A DNA stretch of 64,000 nt, from assembly GCA_963921825.1 (NCBI GenBank), contig OY997596.1:15629001-15693000 (forward strand), given 5' to 3'. A model generated the notes under the pieces. It ran no database searches. It worked only from the letters and a program-made list of their open reading frames with translations, and had not been told where the DNA came from. Below are positions 1-11,438 of this stretch, in pieces. How positions within the stretch are numbered: the stretch's first letter is position 1; the number at the start of each line of letters is the position of its first letter. Source of the stretch: Erodium maritimum. Its lineage: Eukaryota > Streptophyta > Magnoliopsida > Geraniales > Geraniaceae. The position numbers and the translations under genes were made by a program.

Positions 1-1432
1 GTTTCCTTTAGCGTCCGGCTTCGATCGAAGTGAAGCTCGGAGGTAGCGAGCCAGAACGTCAGCAGCTAGGAAGCGTAGCGGTTGCTCTTCAGTTGAGGTA
101 GGGAAAAGTAGCCGGATCTCGGCCCTGACTAGGGACAGTTTACTGTAGAATTGCATGTGACACCGAGGTGTCGTGGGTTATTTAGGTTTTCGAATATTAG
201 AAATGCATGATACGGGAACGTAGCGAATAGTGGAAAAGCATGTGACACTTAGTAGTGTCGTAGGATCAGAGAACTTAGCGATAATTGTTCTACTGGATGC
301 ATATGACCATGCCCGGAGGTTGGTTGCGAAACTAGTGATCTTAGGACTGTTGGAGGCATCGTTTTATGCCGGAGGTTGTTGTGTGTTTTTTTGTCGTCGA
401 GTTTGGGTGGCCATGAGAGTCCGTATTTTTATTGTTGAGTTTGAGTGGCCTTGAGTGCCCGTGTCTTATTGTCGGTGTTGTGAGTGGCAGTGAGTGTCTG
501 TGGGGTGGTTGAACCCGAGTCTTGACCGTTGGTGTGTCTTGAGTGGCAGTGAGTGCCCGTGGGGTTGTTGAACCCGAGTATTGACTGTTGAGGTGTCTTG
601 AGTGGCCTTGAGTGCCTGTGTGATTGAATTGTGATTGTGATTGTGATTGCGGTTCCTGGTAGGTTGCAAGCACTCTTTGGCTGGCCTGACCAAATTTGAG
701 TATCAACGGGTTGCAAGCACTCTTTGGCTGGCCTGACATGGTTTGAGTAGCACAGGTTGCAAGCACTCTTTGGCTGGCCTGGTCCGAGTTTGAGTATCAC
801 AGGTTGTAAGCACTCTTTGGCTAGCCTGATCCGTGTTCGTGTGAGTGAGGGAGGTTACTGAGCAACTGGTTTGCGATCCTTTATGATCTTGTTTTGTGTG
901 CGATCCTTTGTGATCTTGTTTGGTGTTGCGTAGTTCCTTTGAGTCCTTGGAAGAGGTCGTGATCGTTGTGTCGTGTCTACTTACGTGTTTGAGTGTCGAG
1001 TCGTTCGAGGAAGGTCACCGTGGGGGTTTTTCAGTCAGAGTACTTGGGTTGGGGACAGTGATCCCCGGGGGGTTGAGTTTGTTGTTGGTGTTACCGGCAT
1101 TGTCTGCTAATTATGCCGTAGTCAGTCTGTTATCCGTGGTGGTGAGCGAACGCTCACCCCTAGCTGCTTTTCCTACAGGTATTGTTCGTGGGACGGACTA
1201 GGTGAGCTCTCGAAGCTTGTGGAGCTAGGAGCGGAGTCCGGGTTTTTACTTTTGGTCTAGCGACGGATACCTCGCCTTTTGTCCGCTTGTGGGACGTTTT
1301 ATTTGAATTGTAATTATTTTGTTGAACTAAGCTGGTATTGTAAAGTGTTTTAATGGAAATGGTTTCAAGGTGTTTTTCCTATTTTTAAACGTTCGCGTCC
1401 CGAGTTCAGTTTACGGAAATTGGGGCGTGACA
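1..1432 (+). mobile_element. Gypsy-type LTR, right part (left end outside window)
   Basis: The stretch ends in GGGGCGTGACA at 1432, the same terminus as the other Gypsy LTRs in this window. It shares long blocks with the solo LTR at 13692-15255, for example 840-1000 against 14690-14810 and 1020-1200 against 14860-15020, so both belong to one LTR family. It directly abuts Copia integrase sequence at 1433, so it inserted into that Copia element. The left terminus and any internal region lie outside the window, so solo LTR and full element cannot be told apart. The hairpin GTGAGCGAACGCTCAC is at 1142-1157. Confidence 0.85.
661..835 (+). repeat. Tandem array inside LTR, about 47-bp unit, 4 copies
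   Basis: Four units begin at about 661, 709, 754 and 803. Each contains GCAAGCACTCTTTGGCTGGC or a one-base variant, followed by a GAGTAT/GAGTAG tract. A second, looser repeat of about 60 bp, containing GTTGAACCCGAGT, lies at 481-600. Confidence 0.85.
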
Positions 1433-3840
1433 ATGCATCCCATGCTCTTGAGTCGGCGTTGACTCATTGGTATCTTGTATTTCATCAAGATCTAATTCTA
1501 CTTCAAGTTCTTCCAATATCAAAGAACTTCTTTTCTAGAATAAACGATGTGTTCCTAGCCACAACTACTTTGTGTTAAGAAGGATGATAGAAATATTATC
1601 CCATGGTCTTCTTGGGATAACCAACAAGTCTGCATTTGTTAGACTTAGCCTCAAGCTTGTCTGATTGTAGTCGCTTAACATAGGTTGGACAATCCTAAAC
1701 CTTTAAATATTTAAGGTTAGATTTCCATCCTTTCCATATCTCATATGGTGTTTCAACAACTGCTTTAGTGGGAACCTTATTTAATAAACATGCATCAACC
1801 TCTAAAGCATATCCCCATAGGAAGATAGAAAGATCTGTAAATCCCATAAACAATCGCACCATATCTAATAAGGTATGAAGTTCACTATGATAGGATCCCA
1901 TTTTGTGGAAAATAATCAATAAAATCATCTATGAGATACTGACCCCCACGGTCAGATCTCAGTGCATTGATATTCCTACAGGTTTGTTTCGCAACTTCAC
2001 TTCTAAATATTTTGAACATTTCAAATAATTTTTGACTTATGTCTCATGAGATATATAAAATCATATCTCGACATATCGTCGGTGAAGGTAACAAAGTAAG
2101 AATATCCACCTTTTGCTCGAACTTTCATTGGCATACATACATCAGTATGTATGAGTCCTAAAAGTTCACTAGCTCTTTCTCCAGTTCCAGTAAGAGGAGA
2201 TTTTGTCAGTTTTCCAATGAGACAAGATTCACAAGTATCGTATGATTCATAATCATACTGCCCAAGACACAATGTCTTATGCAACTTGTTTACTCTTTTC
2301 TCATTGATATGACCAAGCCTAAAAAGCTAAAAGTAGTCTTGATTTGTTTGATTATTTCTCTTCAAATGTCCTTACTTCTTACAAACGAAACGTCCAACAT
2401 CCCATTGATCGATGTTCATCTTTAATTTATTGAATGTGTTCATAACAGCATTCTCAAGTGCAAGCGGTTTTCTCTCAGGCATCCATTTTCCTCTCTACTT
2501 ACTCTTTAAAGATTCATCAATCAAATGCACAGATCCTGATACTTTCGTTTTCTCGATGTGAATTTTTTTTCATAATTGATCAACATATTGAGCAATTCAT
2601 GAATATCACAATTCACCTTGTTCATGTTAAAATTAACATAATAGAAGTATCATCAAGAGACTGCAAGATCAAATCCTGCTATAAGTGTGCATCCTTACTT
2701 CTCAAGTTGTTCTATAAGATCAATTATCTTTAGAACATGGATGTGCACCAGCTCATAGAGCTTTAATTCAGACATGAATAAAGACTTAGATATCTGATAT
2801 CTAGCATTCATATTCTGATACTCCCCACATCTTCTTAAAATGTTCCATTATCTGTGGTGGATTCATAGTTTCATGTTTCCTCTTAAAGACAAGACTCCTG
2901 GAAGCCAAAATGATGCACTAAGTAGTAGTACTTCGTTTCCAGTACTTCAAATATACATCTAATGCAACTACAACAATCATTCCCTCAATAGGAGCTTCCA
3001 CAGCGGGGTTATCGATCACATTGATAAGCTTTTCATGCATGAGAACAATTCTCGGGTTCTAGTATCAGCCATATCAAAATTGTTACCAGACATTTTCTTA
3101 GCATCTAGTATGCCACGCAGAGAAATAGTAGTCATTTGAGAAATTAACCATAAAGGAAAACAACAATATCACAAGCATACATCATTAAGACATGGACTTC
3201 ATCAAAATGATAGCACAAACTTTAAAACATGAGTGAGCCCCTTGGTAGTCAAGTCGTTTCTCACACATAAATAAAGTTCTACTGATTTTATCATATAAAA
3301 TCTAAGCAGGCTATATACTACATAATCACCTGGTTGTTAGGTCGGTCCTATTAGTACATTTGAATTTATCCATCCTTGTGACATAAAATTAAGTAATATC
3401 ATACCCTCTGGGTAGTCCAGACTATAAATATAACATTATATAACTTTTCTTCACACTCGCATCATATGTAATAGAATAAATTAGTTTTCTCCAAAAATTA
3501 ATTAATATCATACCCTCTGGGTAGTCCAGACTATAAGTATAATGTTAAATAATTTTAATTTCACCTGCATCATATGCAACAGAATATATCCTCCCAAAGT
3601 TAATTAATATTATACCCTCTGGGTAGTCTAGACTATAAGTACAATATTAGATTACTTTCCCTTTCCATTTGCATCATATGCAATCAAAAATTATATTTAT
3701 CTTTGAACTACAAGTCCCCTGGTAGTCAGGTCGTTCCTTGTAAACAGCCTTTGGGTGAAGAAAATTCAAACAGCCTTGTCACTGTTCAAAGAAAATTCAT
3801 ATGCCACACATTATCATATCAACAAACATTTTCGGCATAA
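1433..3840 (-). mobile_element. Copia element fossil, internal part (gag to integrase)
   Basis: Read on the minus strand, this fragment shows a Copia gag-like segment (about 3130-2600), then a pre-integrase and integrase core (about 2284-2021, with CESCLIGKLTKSP and YFVTFTDDMSRYDFIYLM), then the integrase C-terminal side (about 1928-1440, with PYEIWKG and VGYPKK-like residues). It is a broken copy with many interruptions. The LTR at 1-1432 cuts its left side, so no reverse transcriptase is visible. The leader continues at 11439 beyond the inserted LINE, leading to a primer-binding site and 5' LTR. The degree of decay points to an old insertion. Confidence 0.85.
3402..3715 (+). repeat. Tandem repeat in the Copia leader, 102-109-bp unit, 3 copies
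   Basis: TACCCTCTGGGTAGTC begins at 3402, 3511 and 3613. Each copy is followed by GACTATAA and, about 60 bp on, by GCATCATATGNAA. Related single motifs (CCTTGGTAGTCA near 3240, CCCTGGTAGTCAGG near 3717) flank the array. The array lies between the Copia gag and the LINE insertion point. Confidence 0.8.
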
Positions 3841-4070
3841 AAGCTCTCAACTAGCTACAGTACTAATTGTTACTCTACAGTCTTCTCTACCGGAATCTTC
3901 ATTCATCTTTCTCATGGTGTAGTGTCCACGATGGTGCCACCGCCACCCATCGGACCACCGTTGAGCCCCCTCCATCTTCTACCCTTCATATAAATCTACA
4001 GCTTCCTCCTTCTATTTTCTTCTCCGAACACAACCTGCGTCTTATTGTTGATCCTCTTTTCTGTGGTTCT

Positions 4071-6125
4071 ATGGGATCGTCGTCGGCAACGGGGCCTCCA
4101 CCGGGGTTTGAAAATGTAACTGGTCCTGGACCTGGAAGGAGGCTGGATTCAGTGATCATAGCCACTCAAAATCGGTTCGAACCGATAGCTGACCATCAGG
4201 ATGGGCGGGAGACTCTTTACAAATTGTTTGTTCACAACCTACCTCCGAGAACTTCAAGTCAATGGCTCCAGAATCTGTTCCTGGAGTGTGGAGAGATTGT
4301 GAAGGTTGTGACTCCGATTAACCCAAATAGTCGAGGGAAGTGGTTTGGTTTTGTGACTTTTACTTCTGAGGAAGCAAGGGCGAAAGGAATAGAGATTTTC
4401 AATGGTTATGTCCTCAAGGGTTTCAAATTGTTTGTTGCCAATGCGTGGGAAAGAAGACCTGAAGCTTTAAGGGGTTGGAACAATGTCAATTGGAAGAGAA
4501 AGGGTTTTATGTCTGAGAATAGAGCTCGGGGAAGGAACCACCAGGAACAGGAAGCTGAGTATATCTATCCCCAAGGAAAAGTGGTTGAGGAATACAAAAG
4601 GTGGCTGGACAAAGGACATCTTGCGGTGTTAAACAAAGATTATCCACTGGAGATGATCATTGAAGACTTTCATGCTGAGAGAGATAGAGAGATCTATATC
4701 AAATCTTTGGGGAATAGGGTGGTCCTCTTATATTTTCCACAAGAACAGGTGGAAAAGGATGCACTGAAAGAAGATGCTATGTGGTTGAGGAGCTGGATGA
4801 CTGTTTTGGAGGATCGGGCTCATCTGTGTAGGAAAGGAGGTAAATTTACTTGGGTTGCTCTTCATGGCATCCCCATTTTGGGCTGGGGATCTGAGACTTT
4901 CAATGCTGTCTGTGAAGATCTAGGGACAGTTGTATGGATTCACCCACAAACTCTGAATGGTTCTTCTTTGGAGGTGGGTTTTATACTATTACATTCACAA
5001 GAGTATCCTAGGGTTTATAAGGAAACAGGGCTCATTCTTGAGGATCAGACATACAATGTCATGGTCAGTTCTGTGGACTATCACCTGGTACCACAAGTTA
5101 ATTTTGTGCCTCAAGATCTCTCTATTTCTGACTCTTCTAGTTCAGACAATGATCCCTCTCATTACTCACGTGAAAAGGAAAATTTGGGTACTCATTCTGA
5201 GACTGAACCTTGTAATGAAGGGGTATTAAGAGCCTATATGGAGGTGGAGGAGTTATTAGCATCAACTAACCCCTTGGAAGTTAATGGTCTGGTGGGAGGG
5301 ATTAATGAGGTGGGGGCAGAACATGTTTTCACAGAAACTACCACAGACACTCCAAATCTTCCTCTACATTTAACTCCCATAATTGAGAGTCCACCATTGG
5401 CCTTATCTGATTGCAAAGATCTATTAATGGTCCCTGATTCTTTGGGTGAAGAAAATTCAAACAGCCTTGTCACTGTTCCGGCCAATTGTTCAGATCTAGT
5501 CAGTACTGTACCATTGGTGGGAATTGAAACAAATCCTACAGATACTCTTCTCATGTCTGAGGGGACAGATATGGAGCTACAAGGACACAAGGTTACATTG
5601 GGTTTGGGGGGTATTAATGAGATGGAAAGTTCTCCTTCTTATGCTGCAGTTTTGGGGCCCAGACCACAGTCTATTTTGGCTAATTCAATGGTTTTGGAGG
5701 GAATTGAGGGTTCAAAATCTATTTTAACTCCTAATTTGGGGTTAAGCATTTCATCTGCCAGCAAGGCTTCTCTGAACATAATGAAAGGAAAGGGAGGTGA
5801 AGTTGTTGTATATAATACAAGATCCAAGGCTAAAACCATTGTTGCTAAACTCAGACCTATTACAAAGAAGAGGACTGACTCTCCCAGACAAAAATTTGAT
5901 CAAGGAGGGGCTGGAACATTAGAGTATTGCAAGGCACTGGGTTTGAAGGCTTACTTATCAGATGAACTAGTTGCTGAACAATTTGACAACCTTGAACATG
6001 AGGTCAATCAAGCTGTGGAGCTAGATACTACTACTGAAGATGAATACTGTGATTTAGAAGACTTGGAGGAGGGTGAATTTGAGGTGGGGAGGTCTATTAC
6101 CCCCCTCAGACTTTCTGAACCATGA
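4071..6125 (+). CDS. LINE-A1 ORF1, RRM-like nucleic-acid-binding protein
   Basis: This is an uninterrupted 684-codon frame. The first in-frame ATG is at 4071 (MGSSSATGPPPGFENV); the open frame extends upstream without an ATG. An RRM-like fold spans about residues 50-130: RNP2-like KLFVHNLPP and RNP1-like KWFGFVTF are visible. A conserved middle block (about residues 180-340, LGNRVVLLYF and GIPILGWG) matches LINE-A2 ORF1. The C-terminal third is acidic and low in complexity and ends in EEGEFEVG. By analogy with plant L1 elements, the product would bind the LINE RNA and form the RNP with ORF2 protein. Its stop codon overlaps the ORF2 start (ATGA at 6122-6125). No gag-type zinc knuckle is seen, unlike the LINE-B and LINE-C ORF1 proteins here. 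Confidence 0.85.
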   Translation: MGSSSATGPPPGFENVTGPGPGRRLDSVIIATQNRFEPIADHQDGRETLYKLFVHNLPPRTSSQWLQNLFLECGEIVKVVTPINPNSRGKWFGFVTFTSEEARAKGIEIFNGYVLKGFKLFVANAWERRPEALRGWNNVNWKRKGFMSENRARGRNHQEQEAEYIYPQGKVVEEYKRWLDKGHLAVLNKDYPLEMIIEDFHAERDREIYIKSLGNRVVLLYFPQEQVEKDALKEDAMWLRSWMTVLEDRAHLCRKGGKFTWVALHGIPILGWGSETFNAVCEDLGTVVWIHPQTLNGSSLEVGFILLHSQEYPRVYKETGLILEDQTYNVMVSSVDYHLVPQVNFVPQDLSISDSSSSDNDPSHYSREKENLGTHSETEPCNEGVLRAYMEVEELLASTNPLEVNGLVGGINEVGAEHVFTETTTDTPNLPLHLTPIIESPPLALSDCKDLLMVPDSLGEENSNSLVTVPANCSDLVSTVPLVGIETNPTDTLLMSEGTDMELQGHKVTLGLGGINEMESSPSYAAVLGPRPQSILANSMVLEGIEGSKSILTPNLGLSISSASKASLNIMKGKGGEVVVYNTRSKAKTIVAKLRPITKKRTDSPRQKFDQGGAGTLEYCKALGLKAYLSDELVAEQFDNLEHEVNQAVELDTTTEDEYCDLEDLEEGEFEVGRSITPLRLSEP

Positions 6126-9100
6126 GGATGCTGTCTTGGAACATTCGAGGGGCTACTTCAAAACAAAAAAGAAGAGCCATTCGAAACGTGTGTTCCAAGC
6201 AACTGGCAGCTATGGTTTTAATTCAAGAGACCAAGCTATCTCATTTACCAGTATATTTCATTTCATCTTGTGGCCTCAGTTCTTCTTGGGAAGAAATCTA
6301 CAGTCCATCATTGGGGAATTCTGGGGGACTTTTCACTTTGTGGGACAAAGGGGTTTTTGAAATGTATCAAAACTTCTGTGATGATCATGTCATCTACTGG
6401 ACTGGTTGCTATTAGCCTCTGAATTTACCTATATCTGTGTTAAACATCTATGCTCCTTGTTCAGTCAGTGCTAGGACAGGGCTTTGGAGTGAGGTGGGTG
6501 AAGTGATCTCATCTTTACAGCAAAACCTAGTGGTGGTAGGTGATTTCAATGCCATATTGGACCCTGGGGAAAAGACTGGAAACAATTTCTCTTCTACAAG
6601 TTTGAGACATTTCAGGAGTTTTGTGGAAGATCAGGGCCTTGTGGATTTGCCTTTGGGAGGGGGAAAGTATACATGGTTCAATTCTAGGAACATGGCATCC
6701 AGGATTGATAGGTTCCTGGTTTCAGCTTCAATAGTAGCCTCTTTCAGTAATATCACACAATCTTGCCTCCCTAGATTAATTTCTGATCATAAGCCTATTA
6801 TATTATACAACCCTGTGGTGGATTGGGGGCCTAGGCCTTTCAAATTCATAAATGCTTGGGTCAGCCATCCACACTTCTTTCAACATACAAAAGATCATTG
6901 GGAGGGCATTATTATTGATGGTTCTCCTTCCTATAAACTGTGGTTCAAACTGAAGTCCCTAAAGGCTTTCTATAGGACTTGGAACATCAATGTGTTTGGT
7001 TGGTTGGAGACTCAGATTGAAGGGATCAAACTTCAAATTGGGGCCCTGGATATCTTATTTGAAGAAAGAGGTCTCAGCCCAGAAGAGATCTCTCAGAGGG
7101 CTTTGTTGAATGCAAGACTCATTCTTAGTTTTAAAACTCAGGCAAAAATTTGGTGTCAGAAGGCTAGACAGAAATGGTCCATTGATGGTGATAGGTGTTC
7201 CAAATACTACCATATAGTGGCCAAAATTAATCAAGCTAGATTGAAAATTACCAGTATTGAAGATGGTGGGCAGCTATTTCAGGAGCCAGATCAGATCAAA
7301 CAGGCTGCAACTGAACATTTTGCTAAAAGATTCCAAGGGTCTTCTGCTGTGTACTTGGACCTCTCATCTTTACCATTTCAAACCATTACTACCCTGCAGG
7401 CTAATCACTTGGAAATCCCTTTTACTGAAGCAGAGATTTTGTTGGCCATTAAAGCCTGCAATGGGGATAAATCCCCTGGCCCTGATGGTTTCTCATTATT
7501 ATTTTACCATACTTGCTGGGAGGTTGTTAAAGGGGATATTATGGCAGTTTTTGACCATTTCCACAAGGGAGGACAACTGGGGAAGGGATTGAATTCTTCT
7601 TTCATCACACTTATTCCAAAAAATAATGCTCCAATGGGTTTTGATGATTTCAGGCCCATCAGTCTTATACACAGCATCTACAAATTGGTGTCCAAAGTCT
7701 AGCTGCAAGACTCAAGCCCCTCATGAATGGTTTAGTACATGATACACAAACTGGTTTTATTGCTGGGAGGAAAATTATGGATGGGGTGCTAATTGCAACT
7801 GAACTCATTCACCACATCAAAAAGGTGGGCCAGGAGGTAATTTTATTAAAACTTGATTTTGAGAAAGCATATGATCACATTCACTGGAAAGCACTACTGA
7901 ATGTATTGAATATTATGGGTTTTGGCCCTATTTGAAAAGATTGGATATCTGTGTGTTTGGAGGCTTGGACCTCAGTACTGATAAATCGCTCTCCATCTGC
8001 TGACTTCCCACTCAAGAGAGGTCTTAGACAAGGATGCTCCCTCTCTCCATTATTATTTGCTTTGGTAGCTGAGAGCTTACACCAACTTATGGTTAAAGGG
8101 TCTAGTTTAGATATGTTCACAGGAGTCAAATGCTGTGATCAAGGGCCTGAGATCACCCACCTCCAATTTGCTGATGATACCTTAATTTTTATACAAGCTG
8201 GGAATCAACAAGCCATCAACTTGAAGCACACTCTCTTATGTCTACAAAAAGCTACTGGTCTGAAGATAAACTTCAACAAATCAAAAGTTTTGCTAATGAA
8301 TCCTTGCCATATGTCTACTGAAGAGGTAACTGAGATTTTAGGGTGCAGTGCAATGCAGCTACCCTTTGACTATTTGGGCTTCAGTTTGGGTGCCAATCCC
8401 AGGAGAGCAAAAACATGGGAGCCAGTGATCAACAAATTCAAAACCAATCTCAGTCTCTGGCAAGCCAAAAATAAATCCTTGGGGGGAAGGATAACCCTTA
8501 TTAAATCTTCACTCACCTCACTCCCATTATACTACATGTCTTTATTTAAAGCCCCCAAAGGTGTCATAAAGGAGATGGAGAAATGGCAGAAACAATTTCT
8601 TTGGAGTGGGAAACTGAACAAAAAGTCTCTACATAAAGTGAAGTGGGACAATATCTGCAAACCAAAGAAGGCAGGGGGACTGGGAATTCTGAAACTGGAG
8701 ATAATGAACATGGCCTTATTGGCCAAGTGGTGGTGGAGGTTTGCTCTGGAACATGATTCATTATGGAAAAGGCTACTATGTTCTAAATTTGGTTGGGACC
8801 CTTCAGCTTGGGATCTATCCAAATTCATGCTAGGTACTGAACAGAGTTTCTTGAGGCATGTTGGATCCTTATTGAATTTTCCAAGATTTGCAGATGCTTT
8901 TGGGGCTGTGGGACTTCATTGGACTATCAATTCTGGGAGATCAACACTTTTTTGGGATGATTTATGGGTCACTAATGTGCCTCTGAAATTATTATTTCAA
9001 AGACTCTATCATCTAAGCTATCAGAAGAGGGCTTTGGTTTCACAAGTTTGGTTAGATGGGGATTGGGTTCTAATTTTCAGAAGGGAATTGAGAGGCTGGG

Positions 9101-9801
9101 AAGAAGACATATTTGAATTATTATGTGACAAAATCAATGCTCTGCCCCCTTTAAATCCTGAGGATGACAAGGTGGACTGGGTAGTTGATAACAAAGGATT
9201 CTCAGTTCATAAAATGTACCAGCACCTTGACAATGCTGCTGAGGAGGATCTGATCTGGCCTGCACTTCTATGGGAAGCAAAAGTTCCCCCTAAAATAACT
9301 GCATTTGTTTGGTTGATATGCTTACAAGTTGTGCCTACAAAGTGTTTCCTTCTCAGCAGAGGAATTTACTCTACAAATATTTGGTGTCCTCTCTGCAATG
9401 AGGAACCTGAGGAATTGGACCATCTATTCTTGGGTTGTAATTTCTCTTGGTCTATTTGGACACTGGTCTTGGATTGGTGGGGGATTAAGACAGCCTGCCC
9501 AGATGAGATCAAACACTGGTTTATTACTTGGAAGACCCTTGGACCTTTTTCCTCTCAGTCCCCTTAGAGATTTGTAGTGTTCTTCACTATTTGGAGAATC
9601 TGGTTGTGCAGAAACAATTTGGTTTTCAACCAAGTCCTATTCAGTTCTGAACAAGTGCTACAACAGGTACTGGTTTGGGCTTTTGCTAAGGGAAGAGCTT
9701 TCTACTCATTTATGTATTGGATAAATAAGCCTGGGGACTGCATCTTAAGGAAGAAAATAACTCCTGCAGGGAGGATTCTTAGGCTTGGTAATTTGGAGTA
9801 A
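6122..9801 (+). pseudogene. LINE-A1 ORF2, endonuclease-reverse transcriptase, broken
   Basis: ORF2 starts at an ATG overlapping the ORF1 stop. The N-terminal apurinic-type endonuclease is recognised by LSWNIRGA, IQETK, VVGDFNAILD and ISDHKP (about 6128-6800). The reverse transcriptase follows (about 7400-8400), with GDKSPGPDGFS, FRPISL, TGFIAGR, GLRQGCSLSP and the catalytic FADD at 8167-8178. The zf-RVT region with CPLCNEEPEELDHLFLGC lies at about 9388-9441, followed by a C-terminal tail to the TAA/TAG-type end near 9801. Breaks are a TAG at 6413-6415, a one-base frameshift just before 7700, a TGA at 7933-7935 and a TAG at 9565-9567. The frame is otherwise well kept, which suggests moderate age. 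Confidence 0.93.
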
Positions 9802-10198
9802 CTGAGCTTCTTTGGTACACTGGTTACTTATCATTTTGGGTTGGGGGAGGGTTGGGGATTGGGAGGGTTGGGGGTGAGCTATTAGATTGGTAAGGTTAGG
9901 CTGAGTGACTGTGGGGTGTCGTTTGTCTCTTATATTTTTGAGTGTGGGTTCTTGCTTATTCTGTTTTTTCTGCTCTTCTTTACATGACTGATCTTGAGTG
10001 GGGATTTAGTTTTAGGTGAGTGGTTGGTCTGTTCTGAGACAGTTTCTAGGTGTTTCTTGTTTTTTGTTGGCCACTTAAGGGCTTTGGGTGATCGTTTGCA
10101 GATCTGAAGGGATCTGATATTTTGTTCAAACACATTGGTGGCTTCTGGTGATAATTGGGGCAGGTTTTTGAAGTCAAGAAGGTTGCTGATATGTAGGG

Positions 10199-11096
10199 TA
10201 GGGGTGTGTCGAAAAATCCGAAATCCGGAAAAATAACCGAATCCGGACAAATCCGATCTGGAAATTAACTGATCCGGATATCCGGATGATACGGATCCGG
10301 ATACAGATCCATTACTTGAAATCCGCCGGATTTCGGATAAAATCCGAACCGGTCCAATTCAAGAGCAGTCCCATCTATACTGGTGAAGACCAACAACTAC
10401 ATCAAGTCCATTCCTAGAAACTAAAATCGTGGAATGGCCAATCCTTAAACCTAAAGCGCCTATTCGTTCCCCCAATCTTCTTCGCCGTTTTTCTAGGGAT
10501 ACTTTTCCCTTTTCTCTCGCTCCATCTCCTTATTATTTATATTTCCCCAAATTCCTCTCTACTCTCTCACAAATAGGATCCATGTCCAAACCCTAGAGAG
10601 GTCACGAACATGAGCCACACAAAGGACTTCGTATTGAGGAGAGATCGGAGTAAGTTCTCCTGTATGCAACTTTGATTTTTTGATATGTAAATGAAGGCAT
10701 TCCGTTCGTCAGATGAGAAGAAATGGATGTCTACTGATATTTTTATAATTTTATTTTAATTTTAAATATAAGAAAATAACATTGTCTAGATGTATGTAAG
10801 TTTTGAATGTTGACATGATAACTGAAATATACTGGTATAAGAATTAGATAGCAATTGGATGATAGAATCTTGTAAAACCTGTAACTACACTGGAAAATGG
10901 GCACAAAACAGTGAGCCCATTGAGGTCCGGATAAAATCCGGACCTAGTCCGAACCGATCCCAATCCGGAAGCATAAAAATCCGGAATTTTAAACTTAATC
11001 CGGACTGGTTATGGACATCAATATTTCAGATCCGGATGATCCGGACCGGACAATTCAATGGGCTACGGACCGGTATCCGGTCCGATTACACCCCTA
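10199..11096. mobile_element. Non-autonomous hAT element
   Basis: The 898-bp element has terminal inverted repeats TAGGGGTGT...ACACCCCTA and is flanked by a perfect 8-bp duplication ATGTAGGG (10191-10198 and 11097-11104). The 8-bp duplication and the TAGGGGTG ends are typical of hAT elements. Subterminal regions are packed with repeats of ATCCGGA/TCCGGAT on both strands, a usual feature of hAT transposase-binding ends. No transposase frame is present; the middle (about 10380-10860) is unrecognised DNA. It sits in the 3' UTR of LINE-A1, so it is younger than that LINE. Confidence 0.93.
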
Positions 11097-11438
11097 ATGT
11101 AGGGGAGGGTCTGTCATTGCATCTGGCTTGATTTTCTCCCTCAGTGGCTACCAAGGGTGCTGTTAAGGGTGCTAAAATGCCAAAGATCATAGCATCTGAG
11201 TTATGGAAAGGGGGTTTAGTTAGCATTACATGGGTTTTTGTCGTTAGTTTTGATATAGCTTGGGGTACAAGTTTTCTTAATTTCAAATGTTGGTTGGGTA
11301 GCTTGATAAGCAAGTAACCAATGGTGGATATTGGTTTGTTGGAAAATTGTATATGTTTTGGAGGGATAATCCCTTGACCTTGGTTTTCTTTTCGAAAACT
11401 TGGTTTTAATAAATTCAAAAATTGCAGATAAAAAAAAA

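Larger units (their letters stand above)
3842..11438 (+). mobile_element. L1-type LINE (LINE-A1), near full length, broken
   Basis: The element has a 5' leader, ORF1 (4071-6125), ORF2 (6122-9801), a long G-rich 3' UTR interrupted by a hAT element (10199-11096), and a short A-tail (11430-11438). The 5' end was placed by aligning AAGCTCTCAACT at 3841 with the matching start of the related copy at 29511. The element splits a minus-strand Copia copy: gag lies to its left, leader and LTR to its right. No convincing target-site duplication was found. ORF1 is open, while ORF2 has three in-frame stops and one frameshift, so the copy cannot mobilise itself. Confidence 0.9.
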
